DNA of 64,000 bases. Source: Labilithrix sp. GTDB taxonomy: Bacteria > Myxococcota_A > Polyangia > Polyangiales > Polyangiaceae. The DNA lies in NCBI GenBank assembly GCA_019637225.1, contig JAHBWC010000036.1, positions 1 to 64,000 on the forward strand, read 5' to 3'. This document shows, one piece after another, positions 1 to 9,096 of the stretch. Made by a program: the position numbers and the translations under genes. Numbering within the stretch: position 1 is the stretch's first letter; every line of letters starts with the position of its first letter. Below the pieces are notes generated by a model. It saw nothing but the letters and a program-made list of their open reading frames with translations. It searched no databases and was not told where the DNA came from.

Positions 1-1
1 C

Positions 2-616
2 GACCACGGCTCGGCGCACGGCGCCGGTCACGACGGCGGCCATCACGGCCCGGCGCCGATGAACTGGACCGACCTCTCCGACAAGAGCCGGCCGGCGTTC
101 ATCGCGCTGCTCGTCAACTTCGGTCTGCTCGCGGCGCTCTACTACACGCTCGGCAAGAAGCCGGTGACGGAGGGCCTCAAGCAGCGCCGCGTCAACATCG
201 GCAAGGACATCGACGACGCGCGCAAGATGCTCGCGGAGGCGAAGGAGCGCGCGAAGAAGTACCAGGCCGACCTCAAGAACGCCGACGCCGACGCCGCGAC
301 CGCGAAGACCTCGCTCGTCGCCGCCGGCAAGGGCGAGACGGAGCGGCTCCTCGCCGAAGCCGAGGAGCGCGCCGACCGCATGAAGCGCGACGCGGAGCGC
401 CTGATCGCGCAGGAGCAGAAGCAGCTCGAGCACGATCTCCTCCTCGAGACGATCGAGCTCGCGGTCACGCAGGCGCAGACGGTCCTCGAGCGAAGCGCGA
501 CCCCGGAGGACCACGCCCGGCTCGCCAACGAGCTCCTCGCCGAGCTCGCCAAGAAGCCCGCCGCCCCCCGGACGGCAGCCCCGTCGGCCGCGCCGCACGC
601 AGGAGGTGCCTCGTGA
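2..616 (+). CDS. atpF: F1Fo ATP synthase subunit b (5' end outside window)
   Basis: Subunit b is the peripheral stalk of ATP synthase, anchored in the inner membrane and binding subunit delta. The NWTDLSDKSRPAFIALLVNF region at 59-118, a single membrane segment and the GKKPVTEGLKQRR motif are typical of b subunits, and a long charged helix follows. The first ATG in the window is at 59, but the frame stays open to the left edge and encodes a His/Gly-rich stretch before it. The NW..PF motif normally lies inside the protein in delta-proteobacterial homologues, so I treat the gene as truncated by the window. The C-terminus is Ala/Pro-rich. The stop overlaps the start of atpH. Confidence 0.9.
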   Translation, partial: DHGSAHGAGHDGGHHGPAPMNWTDLSDKSRPAFIALLVNFGLLAALYYTLGKKPVTEGLKQRRVNIGKDIDDARKMLAEAKERAKKYQADLKNADADAATAKTSLVAAGKGETERLLAEAEERADRMKRDAERLIAQEQKQLEHDLLLETIELAVTQAQTVLERSATPEDHARLANELLAELAKKPAAPRTAAPSAAPHAGGAS

Positions 617-1155
617 TCCCCGGCGTCATCGCTCGCCGCTACGCGACCGCGCTCCTCGAGCTCGGGAGCGAGACCCAGCAGCTCGACGCGCTCGTCGACG
701 AGCTCGCGCGCGCGGCCGAGGCCTACGACCTCAGCCCCGAGCTCCGCAGCGCGCTCGCCGATCCGCTCGTCTCGGTGCAGGCGAAGCACGAGATCGTCAA
801 GGAGATCGCCGCGCGCCTCTCCGTCGGACAGGTGACGAAGAACGCGCTCGCGCTCCTCGTCGACCGCCGCCGCATCAAGGCGCTGCCCGCGATCGCGCAG
901 CGCCTCCGCGAGATGGCGGACGAGAAGCGCGGCGTCCTCCGCGCCGAGATCCTCACCGCGATGCCGCTGCCCGAGGAGTACTTCACCCAGCTCCAGCAGC
1001 AGCTCGAGCGCGTGACCGGCCGCCGGATCGCGCTCGACCGCAAGCTCGACCCCTCGCTCATCTGCGGGGTCGTCGCGCGCGTCGGTGACACCGTCTACGA
1101 CGGCTCGCTCGTCGCCCGCCTCCGCAAGATGAAAGAGACGATGCTCCCGAACTAG
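613..1155 (+). CDS. atpH: F1Fo ATP synthase subunit delta
   Basis: Subunit delta (OSCP-like) links the top of the F1 head to the b stalk. The 180-residue length and the N-terminal [17 protein letters not shown] pattern match the family, as does the C-terminal [28 protein letters not shown] segment. The start is a GTG that overlaps the atpF stop by four bases, and an AGGAGGTG ribosome site at 601-608 lies inside the end of atpF, so the pair is translationally coupled. The order b-delta-alpha-gamma is the usual one in ATP synthase operons. Confidence 0.95.
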   Translation: MIPGVIARRYATALLELGSETQQLDALVDELARAAEAYDLSPELRSALADPLVSVQAKHEIVKEIAARLSVGQVTKNALALLVDRRRIKALPAIAQRLREMADEKRGVLRAEILTAMPLPEEYFTQLQQQLERVTGRRIALDRKLDPSLICGVVARVGDTVYDGSLVARLRKMKETMLPN

Positions 1156-1229
1156 TCGGAGAGCCGATCCCGCCTTTCGCCGTTCGTTTCGCCGCTCGAG
1201 GGAGCGGAAATTCAGAGGAAGACACGACC

Positions 1230-2906
1230 ATGCAGCTTCGCGCCGAAGAGATCTCGTCGATCATCAAGAAGCAGATCCAGACCTACGAGCGCGCCGCGCT
1301 CACGACGGAGACCGGCACCGTCCTCAGCATCGGCGACGGCATCGCCCGCGTGTACGGCCTCGAAGGCGCGATGAGCGGTGAGCTCCTCGAGTTCCCCGGC
1401 GGCCTCATGGGCCTCGCGCTGAACCTCGAGGCCGACAACGTCGGCGCGGCGACCTTCGGCGACGCGACGCACGTGAAGGAAGGCGCGACGGTCAAGCGCA
1501 CGAGCCGCATCATGGAGGTCCCCGTCGGCGAGGCCCTCATCGGCCGCGTCGTCAACGCGCTCGGCATGCCGGTCGACGGCAAGGGCCCGATCGAGACGCC
1601 GCACCGCCGCCGCGTCGAGATCAAGGCGCCGGGCATCCTCGCGCGCCAGCCGGTCAAGGAGCCGCTCCAGACGGGCATCAAGGCCATCGACGCGATGGTC
1701 CCGATCGGCCGCGGCCAGCGCGAGCTCATCATCGGCGACCGCCAGACCGGCAAGACCGCCGTCGCCGTCGACGCGATCATCAACCAGAAGGGCCTCGGCG
1801 TTTACTGCTTCTACATCGCCATCGGCCAGAAGCAGTCGACCGTCGCCGCCGTCGTCGACAAGCTCACGCAGCACGGCGCGATGGAGTACACGACCATCAT
1901 CATCGCCGGCGCGAGCGAGTCCGCGCCGCTCCAGTACATCGCGCCGTACACGGGCGTCACGATGGCGGAATACTTCCGCGACAGCGGCCGCCACGCCCTC
2001 TGCGTGTACGACGACCTCTCGAAGCAGGCCGTCGCGTACCGCCAGCTCTCGCTCCTCCTCCGCCGCCCGCCGGGCCGCGAGGCGTATCCGGGCGACGTCT
2101 TCTACATCCACTCGCGCCTCCTCGAGCGCGCCGCGCGCATGGCCGACCGCCTCGCGGTCGTCACCAAGGGCACGACCTGGGACAAGGTCCCGTCGGACGC
2201 GACGATCCACATCGGCGAGCAGGGCCACGAGTCCGCCGAAGAGGAGCTGAAGGCGAAGGGCGACGGCTACGAGATCGTCAAGGACCCGCAGTCCGGCGGC
2301 TCGCTCACGGCGCTCCCGATCATCGAGACCCAGGCGGGCGACGTCTCGGCGTACATCCCGACCAACGTCATCTCGATCACCGACGGCCAGATCTTCCTCG
2401 AGGCCGACCTCTTCTACTCGGGCGTCCGCCCCGCCATCAACGTCGGTATCTCCGTCAGCCGCGTCGGCGGCAACGCGCAGATCAAGGCGATGAAGTCGGT
2501 CGCCGGCTCGCTCAAGCTCGATCTCGCGCAGTACCGCGAGAAGGCGGCGTTCAGCCAGTTCGCCTCCGACCTCGACCAGGTCACGCGCAACATGCTCGAG
2601 CGCGGCGCTCGCCTCGTCGAGATCCTGAAGCAGGGCCAGTACGCGCCGCTCCCGGTCGAGAAGCAGATCGTCATCATCTACGCCGGCACGAAGGGCTACC
2701 TCGACAACCTCGAGACCGGGAAGCTCGCCGAGTACGAGAAGCAGCTGACGGCGTTCCTCGAGACGAAGCACGCCCAGATCTTCGACAACATCCGCACGAA
2801 GAAGGCGCTCGACAAGGACACCGAGGAGCTCCTCAAGAAGGCGCTCAAGGAGTTCGGTACGGGCTTCGGCAAGTCGGGCTCGGACAAGAAGTCGAAGAAG
2901 GACTGA
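1230..2906 (+). CDS. atpA: F1Fo ATP synthase subunit alpha
   Basis: Subunit alpha is the non-catalytic nucleotide-binding subunit of the F1 hexamer. At 558 residues it is somewhat longer than the usual 500-515, mostly through a Lys/Ser/Asp-rich C-terminal tail (GSDKKSKKD) and a region near residues 320-360. The P-loop GDRQTGKT is at residues 169-176, and [39 protein letters not shown] and the C-terminal helical domain are all present. A GAGGAAG ribosome site precedes the ATG. The gene sits 74 bases after atpH and six bases before atpG in the same transcription unit. Confidence 0.98.
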   Translation: MQLRAEEISSIIKKQIQTYERAALTTETGTVLSIGDGIARVYGLEGAMSGELLEFPGGLMGLALNLEADNVGAATFGDATHVKEGATVKRTSRIMEVPVGEALIGRVVNALGMPVDGKGPIETPHRRRVEIKAPGILARQPVKEPLQTGIKAIDAMVPIGRGQRELIIGDRQTGKTAVAVDAIINQKGLGVYCFYIAIGQKQSTVAAVVDKLTQHGAMEYTTIIIAGASESAPLQYIAPYTGVTMAEYFRDSGRHALCVYDDLSKQAVAYRQLSLLLRRPPGREAYPGDVFYIHSRLLERAARMADRLAVVTKGTTWDKVPSDATIHIGEQGHESAEEELKAKGDGYEIVKDPQSGGSLTALPIIETQAGDVSAYIPTNVISITDGQIFLEADLFYSGVRPAINVGISVSRVGGNAQIKAMKSVAGSLKLDLAQYREKAAFSQFASDLDQVTRNMLERGARLVEILKQGQYAPLPVEKQIVIIYAGTKGYLDNLETGKLAEYEKQLTAFLETKHAQIFDNIRTKKALDKDTEELLKKALKEFGTGFGKSGSDKKSKKD

Positions 2907-2912
2907 TCGGCG

Positions 2913-3827
2913 ATGCCGTCTCTCAAGACGATTCGTAAGCGGATCACGAGCGTCAAGGCGACGCAGAAGATCACGCGCGCGATGAAGATGGTCGCGGGCG
3001 CGCGCCTCAACCGCGCCCAGTCGCGGATCACCGCGCTCCGCCCGTACGCCCTGAAGGTCCACGAGATCCTCGAGGACGTCGCGGCCGCGATGACCGAGCG
3101 CCAGGCGGACGCCGAGTTCAGCGCCGCCGAGAGCGTCGACGCGCTTCACCCGCTGCTTCACCGCCGCGCGGAGAAGAACGTCCTGTTCCTCGTCATGTCG
3201 GGCGACCGCGGCCTCTGCGGCGCGTTCAACACGAACGTGAACAAGGCCGCCGAGCGCGCGTGGAAGGAGAAGCAGGCCGAGGGCGCCGAGGTGACGTTCG
3301 CCACGGCGGGCCGCAAGGGACGCGAGTACCTCACGCGCCGCAAGGGAGTCGTCGCGAAGGACTTCCCGCGCCTGATGGACGGCCTCGACATCTCGAAGGC
3401 GCGGAAGGTCGGCGAGTACGTCACCGCCCGGTTCAAGCGCGGCGAGGTCGACGCGGTCTACATCGTCTACAACGAGTTCAAGAGCGCGATGACGCAGAAG
3501 ACGACGGTGGAGCTCCTGCTCCCGCCGCCGGAGCGTCCCGCGCCCGTGAAGGAGACCGGGCTCGCGCCCACGTTCGGCTTCGAGCCGAACGAGCGCGTCG
3601 TGCTCGAGCGCCTCGTCCCGATGTACGTCGAGATCTCGATCTACCGCGCGCTCCTCGAGACGCAGGCGGGCTTCTTCGGCGCGCAGATGACGGCGATGGA
3701 CTCCGCCACGCGCAACGCGAAGGACATGATCGCGCGCCTGTCGCTCCAGTACAACCGAGCGCGCCAGGCGGCGATCACCAAGGAGCTGATGGAGATCATC
3801 GGCGGCGCCGAAGCCCTCAAGGACTGA
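2913..3827 (+). CDS. atpG: F1Fo ATP synthase subunit gamma
   Basis: Subunit gamma is the rotor shaft that couples proton flow to catalysis in F1. The N-terminal MPSLKTIRKRITSVKATQKI helix, the central SGDRGLCGAFNTN motif and the C-terminal RQAAITKELMEIIGGAEAL helix are diagnostic. The length of 304 residues is slightly above average because of a central insertion around residues 195-215. It is the last gene of this cluster: the next gene is convergent, so atpD (beta) and atpC (epsilon), which usually follow, must be elsewhere. Confidence 0.97.
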   Translation: MPSLKTIRKRITSVKATQKITRAMKMVAGARLNRAQSRITALRPYALKVHEILEDVAAAMTERQADAEFSAAESVDALHPLLHRRAEKNVLFLVMSGDRGLCGAFNTNVNKAAERAWKEKQAEGAEVTFATAGRKGREYLTRRKGVVAKDFPRLMDGLDISKARKVGEYVTARFKRGEVDAVYIVYNEFKSAMTQKTTVELLLPPPERPAPVKETGLAPTFGFEPNERVVLERLVPMYVEISIYRALLETQAGFFGAQMTAMDSATRNAKDMIARLSLQYNRARQAAITKELMEIIGGAEALKD

Positions 3828-3850
3828 GGCCGCGACACGACGACGAAGCC

Positions 3851-3876
3851 GCGGCGCGCCACCAGGCGCGCGCCGC
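3851..3876. terminator. GC-rich hairpin between atpG and the convergent VWA operon
   Basis: Arms GCGGCGCGCC (3851-3860) and GGCGCGCGCCGC (3865-3876) can pair with one small bulge around an ACCA loop. No T-tract follows. The position between two convergent genes suggests a shared transcription stop; this is inferred. Confidence 0.4.
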
Positions 3877-3887
3877 GCGCGCGACGC

Positions 3888-6527
3888 TCAGGCAGCGGGC
3901 CGCACGGTCGTCCGAGCCGCGCTCGGCGAATCGAGGCGGAGCGGCGCGCTGCGCGCCCGCCGCGGCGCGCCGAAGCGTCGGAGCACGAGGTCGACGACGA
4001 CGAGCGCCGCGGCGACGAGCAAGGCGTAGGGCCACGTGACGGCGAGCTCCGGCGCGGGACGACGGGTCCTGAGGAGCGTGTCCCTCGGCGAGGGCGCGAC
4101 GCGACCGTCGGCCAGGTTCGCGAGCTCGGCGACGAGCCGGCGGTCCGCGCCCGCGCCGGTGATCTCGGGAGCGCGGTCCTGCCGGCCGACCGCCTCCGCC
4201 ATGAGCGCGCCGCGCGCGTCGCGCGCGCGCACGATGACGATCGGCTCCCCCGCGCCTCGACCTCGCGCCACCCAGCGGCCCGGCCCGCGCGCATCGAGCG
4301 TCATCGCGATCTTGTGCGAGGCGCCGGCCGCGTCGACGGAGAAGACGTCGATCGCGCTGGGCGCCGCAATCGTAGGCGCGTCCGGAGGCAGCTCGATCTC
4401 GACCTCGACGACGCGGTCGCGCATGCGAACGGTCGCGTCGGCGCGACGCGCATCGCTCTGCCGGAGCAGGAAGCGCACCGTCTGCCGGAGCACCTTCGAC
4501 GCCTCCGCCGACGAAGCCCACGCCTCTCCCCAGCCCTCGGAGAAGTCCGTCGCGATCGCGCCCGCCTTGCCGAGGCCGTAGCGCCACGTCGCGAGCATGG
4601 GACGCCCCTCCGGCCGCGCGCCGTCGGCGAGGAGGAGCGCGGTGTCCGCCCCGACGCGGCGCCCCGTCTCGACGTAGGCGGAGACCTCGGGCAGCCTCCG
4701 CGCGTCGACGCCCTCGAGCGCGGGGTGCACACCTGCCGGCGACACGGTGGTCTTCTTCTCGCGGAGGTTCGACTGCGCGAGGACGCGCGTCTCGGAGAGG
4801 AAGATGCGCCGAAGGTCGGCGCCCTCGCTCGTGAGGTAGAAGCGGCCGCCGGCGGCGGCCGCGACCCGCCGGAGGAACGGCGTGTCCTGGGCCTCCTCGT
4901 CGCCGATACCGACGACGGTGGTCGTGATCCCCTTGGCGCGGGCCTCCCTCGCGAGCGTCTCGGCGGGCTTCCTGCCGGCGCAGTCACCCGCGAAGGGACA
5001 GTTCTCGAACTGCTCCTCGCTGTCGCTCGTGTCGCTGAAGAGGATGAGGTGCCGGATCGGCGTCTTCACCCGCTCGAGCGCCGCGTAGGCGTCGCGCATC
5101 GCGGTGTAGACGTAGATGCCGCCGCCGCCGGCCGTCACGCGCCGGACCTGCGGGCGGAGCTCGGCGAGCCGCTCCTGCGGGCCGAGCGAGACGTCCCAGT
5201 GCGTCTCGGTGTCGACGCTCGCGATCGCGACCTGGTCGGTCGGGCGGAGCACCTCGGCCGCGGCGAGCGACGCCTCGATCGCGAGCTCGATCTTCGTGTG
5301 GGCACCGACCGGCGCGGCCATCGAGCCCGAGCGATCGAGCATGATCGCGAGCGCGACGGGCGGGTCCTCGACGTGCCCGCGATCCTCGATCTCGACCGGG
5401 ATCACGCGGGCGAGCGGCGTCCCCGCGTACTCGGGCGCGAGGCCGAAGACGCCGCCGGTCACGAGGAGCCCGCCACCCTGCTGCACGTACTCGACGAGCG
5501 ACGTCTGCGCGGCGCGCGTGAGCCCCGTGTCGTCGGTCGCGGCGCCGCTGACGCGCACGTCCGCGAGGATCACCAGATCGGCCCCGGCGTAGGTCACGGG
5601 ATCGGCGGCCCGCTCCATCGGGAGCGCGCGCGCCTCGAGCCCGCTCTCGGCGAGGGCCGTCTTCAGAACCGGCGGGATGTCGCCCGCTGAGGAGAAGACG
5701 ACGGCGTAGGCCTTCCCCTCGACGCTGACCGCCGTGAGCGCGGCGGGCGCTCCCTTCGGCTCCGAGGCGACGCCTCCGCCGTGCCACGACCAGGCAGGCA
5801 GGGTCCTGGCCCTCACCTCGTAGACGTGAACGCCCGGCGGCGGGGTCGGATCGACGAGCTCGACCGTGTGCGCGGCCTCGCCCGCAGGCGCGTGCTCCAT
5901 ACGCGGAGCCATCGGCACGCCGTCGCGCGTCCAGTTGATGACGAACGGTCCCTCGTAGCGGACGTCCACGTCGATGGCGACGGGCTGTCGCTCCGCCACG
6001 TGCGAGGCGCGCGGGCGGACGGCCGTGACCACCGGCGCGTCGGGCGTGACCCCGTCGATCGGGACGGCGTCGACACGGACGCCCATCTGCGCCGCGCGCC
6101 GGACCTCGAGCGATGCGTCGCCGCGCGTCTGCCGCGCGTCCGTGAGCAGCACCATCGCGCGGTGGCCCTCGCTCGGGAGCGTCGCCAGGGCGAGACGGAT
6201 CCCCGCGGCGAGATCGCTCGACGAGGGGTCCTTGCCTTCGCGAACGACCGGGGCCTCGCTCGCGCCGACGGGCGCGAGGAGCTCGGCGCGCCCGTCGAAC
6301 GCGACGACGCCGAGGCGGACGCCGTCGTTCGGCTCCGCCCACACGCGCGCGAGGTATCCGTTGGCCTCGTCGAGCCCTGCGCCGCCCATGCTGGCCGACC
6401 GATCCACGACGTAGACGACGCTGCGCGCACCGCTCGGCTTCTTCCTCGGCTTTAGCCAGGGCGACGCCAGGACGAGCGCGATCGCGAGGACGCGCACGAC
6501 GAGGCTCAGCGCGCGGATCGGAGTCAT
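3888..6527 (-). CDS. Double VWA-domain membrane protein with glutamine-amidotransferase-like middle domain
   Basis: A large inner-membrane protein of 879 residues and the last gene of the MoxR operon. An N-terminal membrane helix (about residues 8-24) is followed by a VWA domain with the metal site D42-R-S-A-S46. A class I glutamine-amidotransferase-like fold comes next (LVILADVRVSG, QQGGGLLVTGGVFG). A second VWA domain (LDRSGSM, about residues 397-403) and a C-terminal membrane helix near residues 830-855 complete it. VWA domains bind partners through a metal site, so this may be an effector or scaffold for the MoxR ATPase; that role is inferred. The ATG at 6527 is chosen because it overlaps the upstream stop (ATGA); the frame stays open further upstream without a plausible protein. 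Confidence 0.85.
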   Translation of the reverse strand: MTPIRALSLVVRVLAIALVLASPWLKPRKKPSGARSVVYVVDRSASMGGAGLDEANGYLARVWAEPNDGVRLGVVAFDGRAELLAPVGASEAPVVREGKDPSSSDLAAGIRLALATLPSEGHRAMVLLTDARQTRGDASLEVRRAAQMGVRVDAVPIDGVTPDAPVVTAVRPRASHVAERQPVAIDVDVRYEGPFVINWTRDGVPMAPRMEHAPAGEAAHTVELVDPTPPPGVHVYEVRARTLPAWSWHGGGVASEPKGAPAALTAVSVEGKAYAVVFSSAGDIPPVLKTALAESGLEARALPMERAADPVTYAGADLVILADVRVSGAATDDTGLTRAAQTSLVEYVQQGGGLLVTGGVFGLAPEYAGTPLARVIPVEIEDRGHVEDPPVALAIMLDRSGSMAAPVGAHTKIELAIEASLAAAEVLRPTDQVAIASVDTETHWDVSLGPQERLAELRPQVRRVTAGGGGIYVYTAMRDAYAALERVKTPIRHLILFSDTSDSEEQFENCPFAGDCAGRKPAETLAREARAKGITTTVVGIGDEEAQDTPFLRRVAAAAGGRFYLTSEGADLRRIFLSETRVLAQSNLREKKTTVSPAGVHPALEGVDARRLPEVSAYVETGRRVGADTALLLADGARPEGRPMLATWRYGLGKAGAIATDFSEGWGEAWASSAEASKVLRQTVRFLLRQSDARRADATVRMRDRVVEVEIELPPDAPTIAAPSAIDVFSVDAAGASHKIAMTLDARGPGRWVARGRGAGEPIVIVRARDARGALMAEAVGRQDRAPEITGAGADRRLVAELANLADGRVAPSPRDTLLRTRRPAPELAVTWPYALLVAAALVVVDLVLRRFGAPRRARSAPLRLDSPSAARTTVRPAA

Positions 6528-8164
6528 GTCGCCCACCTCTTTCGGAACGTCAGCCACGCCTCGAGCGCGAGCAAGAACGCGCCGGCGAACGCGAGCGCCG
6601 TCGCCGGGCCTGCCGGAAAGCGCCAGCGCGGCTCGGTCGCCGCGCGGAGCGGCGTGATGACCTCCGGCGACTCGAACGTCACTTCGGCGCGGGGAGCGGT
6701 CTTCGCGGCGACGATCTGCGACGCGCCGCCGAGGTGGCCGAGCACGTTGCCGACCAGCACCGGGAACGCGACGCGCAGCACGAGATCGCTCGCCTCGGGG
6801 TCGATCCCGAGCCACACCCACGCGCTCGTCCCCGCCCCTCCTGCGATGAGCGTCGGCCCGGCGTCGAGATCGACGAGCGTCCGTGCGCCGTCCGGCGCGG
6901 GCGCGACCTTCGCGCGCAGCGCGGTGAGCTCGTCGAGGGCGACGCCTCGCAGGATCGGGTCCTCCACCGCCATCGACCTGAGGCGCGTCTCGCCTCGCCC
7001 GACGACGCGCGCCTCGAGCCCCAGGTCCTTCGGCTCGACGCCGATGAGGAACGCGGGCACGCCGGGAGGGCGAACCCCTTCGCGGAGGACCACCGCGATC
7101 TCCGCGTCGCTCGGCGCTCGATCGCCCTGCGCCACCTCGGTCAGCTCGGTGACCCCCGCGGCACGGAGGGCCTTCTCGACGAAGAACGCCGCGGCCCCGT
7201 CGCCCTCGTCGTGGAGGAACGCGACGCGCGGCGGACGGCGGGCGGCTTCTTCGAGCGAGGCTTCGTCGTCGATCGCGAGGGCGTCGCGCACGCCGTCGGC
7301 CGGCTCGACGCGAGCGACGAGCCTCCCGGCTCCGCGGAGGAGCACGCGCTCGTTCGCCTCGCCGCGCGCCGGCACCTCGACGCGGCGATCGGCCACCGTA
7401 CGGCCGGCGAGCGTCACGACGAGTCGCGCGCGACGGGCCACGCTCGACGAGGTCGCGAGGGTGACCGACGCCTCGCGCTCCTCGTCGTCGCGGGCGTCCG
7501 GCGGCGTCCGCGTGAAGAGCCCGACGACGCCGAGGTTGTCCCGCTCCCCCTCGCGGCGGCCGAACACGCGCTGCTCGGGCTTCGACGCCTCACGGCTCAC
7601 GTCCGACTCGATCGCGCTGTCCGTCAGAACGACGATCCGCGCGCCGGTCGCGGTCGCGAGGCCCTCGGCGATCGCGACCGCCTCGTCCATCGACGCGACG
7701 TCGGCCTCGGCCGCGATCGCGGCGATCGCCTCGTCGACGCGCGGACCGGGCGCCGACGGCGAGAGTGCGACCCGCGGCTCCGCTCCGGCGAGGACGATCG
7801 CGACGCGCGCGTTCGGGCCTCGACCCGCGACGTCGCGCGCGAGCCACGCGCGCGCCTCGCGGAGAGGCGCGCCCGACATCGACGCCGAGACGTCCACGAC
7901 GTAGACGGTCGCGTCGCTCCGCGTGCCGGTCGGTCGCGCCGCGGCGACGACGAGCGCGGCGACGCCGAAGAGGCACGCGAGGAGCGCGAGCAAGCGGCGC
8001 ACGTCGCGGATCCGGCGATTCTTCGCGACCGAACGCGCGCCCAGTCGCCACACCGCCGTCGAGGGCACGCGGACGATCTGTCGCTGCCGGCGGACGAGGA
8101 ACGCGATGAGTACGGGGACGAGGAGCCCGAGCGCGGCGAGCAAGACGGGCGCGACGAGGCTCAC
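6524..8164 (-). CDS. BatA-like VWA domain membrane protein
   Basis: This 546-residue protein has the BatA/aerotolerance N-terminal layout. A first membrane helix at residues 3-23 is followed by a short basic linker (PSTAVWRLGAR) and a second helix at about 58-76. The VWA domain then follows, with metal-site residues D91, S93 and S95. The C-terminal half is a predicted soluble beta-rich region, with a last membrane helix near FPAGPATALAFAGAFLLAL. Such proteins are encoded with MoxR ATPases and DUF58 proteins, as here. It overlaps both neighbours by four bases (ATGA), which points to coupled translation. The substrate of the complex cannot be deduced. Confidence 0.88.
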   Translation of the reverse strand: MSLVAPVLLAALGLLVPVLIAFLVRRQRQIVRVPSTAVWRLGARSVAKNRRIRDVRRLLALLACLFGVAALVVAAARPTGTRSDATVYVVDVSASMSGAPLREARAWLARDVAGRGPNARVAIVLAGAEPRVALSPSAPGPRVDEAIAAIAAEADVASMDEAVAIAEGLATATGARIVVLTDSAIESDVSREASKPEQRVFGRREGERDNLGVVGLFTRTPPDARDDEEREASVTLATSSSVARRARLVVTLAGRTVADRRVEVPARGEANERVLLRGAGRLVARVEPADGVRDALAIDDEASLEEAARRPPRVAFLHDEGDGAAAFFVEKALRAAGVTELTEVAQGDRAPSDAEIAVVLREGVRPPGVPAFLIGVEPKDLGLEARVVGRGETRLRSMAVEDPILRGVALDELTALRAKVAPAPDGARTLVDLDAGPTLIAGGAGTSAWVWLGIDPEASDLVLRVAFPVLVGNVLGHLGGASQIVAAKTAPRAEVTFESPEVITPLRAATEPRWRFPAGPATALAFAGAFLLALEAWLTFRKRWAT

Positions 8165-9093
8165 CGCGCGCCCCCGCCGAGGAGGCCCGCGCCGAGCGCG
8201 CGCGTGACGATCGTCTCGAACGGCTCGTCGGTGGTCGTGCGGACCACGACGGCCTCGAGCGAGCGCGCCGCCTCGTCGATCTGCCAGCGGTGCATCGCGA
8301 GCATCTCTTGGAAGCGCTCGCGCGCGCCGTGCTCGGGCAGCTCGACGAGCTCTCCGGTCTCCTCGTCCTCGAGATCGAAGCCCGACAGATCGGGCGGATC
8401 GAGCTCGAAGGGCGCGAGCACCTCGACGATCGCGACCTCGTGGCCGCGGCGACGCGCTTCGCGCGCGCCCGCGAGAATGCCCTGAGGCTCGAAGAGATCG
8501 CTGATGATCACGGCGACGCCACGTCCGGGCGCCGCGTCGAGCGCCGTCCGCACGGCGGCCGTCAGATCGGTGCCGCCGACCGCGGCGATGCCGTCGAGCA
8601 TGGCCAGGAGCCGCGGGAGGCCGGCGCGGCCGCTGACGGGCCTCGCCGTGCGCGCGTCGCCGCCCGATCCGACCGCGAGCGCCACGCGGTCTTCGCCGCC
8701 CAGCGCGACCGCGGCGAAGCCCGCCGCGATGCGCGCCGCCTGGCGGATCTTCGCCGGTCGGCCGTAGGACATGGAGGCGCTCTGATCGACGACGAGCGTG
8801 AGTCGAAGCGGCGCCTCGTCGGCGACCAGGCGCACGAGGAGCCGCTCGAGCCGCGCGTACGCGTGCCAGGCGATGCGCCGCGGATCGTCGCCGGCGCCGT
8901 ACGCGCGGAGGTCGATCGTCTCCGTCCCTCCGCCGACGCGGCGCGCCCGACGGCGACCTCGCGAGCGCGCGGTCGCGGCCTTCCGCGCCACGATCGCGAG
9001 GCGGCCGAGGCGACCGGCGATCTCGGGCGAGAGCAGCGACGCGTCGTCGTCGGCGCGGGGCGGGCGCGCGATGGGCTCGATCGCGAGGGTCAT
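8161..9093 (-). CDS. DUF58 domain protein (MoxR-associated VWA-like)
   Basis: A soluble protein of 310 residues. The DUF58 signature DLRAYGAGDDPRRIAWHAYA lies at residues 61-80, just before a VWA-like fold with D103-x-S-x-S107 (VVDQSASMSYG). DUF58 proteins partner with MoxR AAA ATPases, and the gene lies three bases after the MoxR stop. Usual homologues start with two membrane helices; none is seen here, so this is the short soluble subtype. It overlaps the BatA-like gene by four bases. Confidence 0.88.
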   Translation of the reverse strand: MTLAIEPIARPPRADDDASLLSPEIAGRLGRLAIVARKAATARSRGRRRARRVGGGTETIDLRAYGAGDDPRRIAWHAYARLERLLVRLVADEAPLRLTLVVDQSASMSYGRPAKIRQAARIAAGFAAVALGGEDRVALAVGSGGDARTARPVSGRAGLPRLLAMLDGIAAVGGTDLTAAVRTALDAAPGRGVAVIISDLFEPQGILAGAREARRRGHEVAIVEVLAPFELDPPDLSGFDLEDEETGELVELPEHGARERFQEMLAMHRWQIDEAARSLEAVVVRTTTDEPFETIVTRALGAGLLGGGAR

Positions 9094-9096
9094 CGA

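Noticed and set aside
1212..3161. Long open frame on the minus strand across atpA
   Set aside because: It is antisense to a certain gene and encodes Arg/Asp/Leu-rich low-complexity sequence, as expected of shadow frames in GC-rich DNA.
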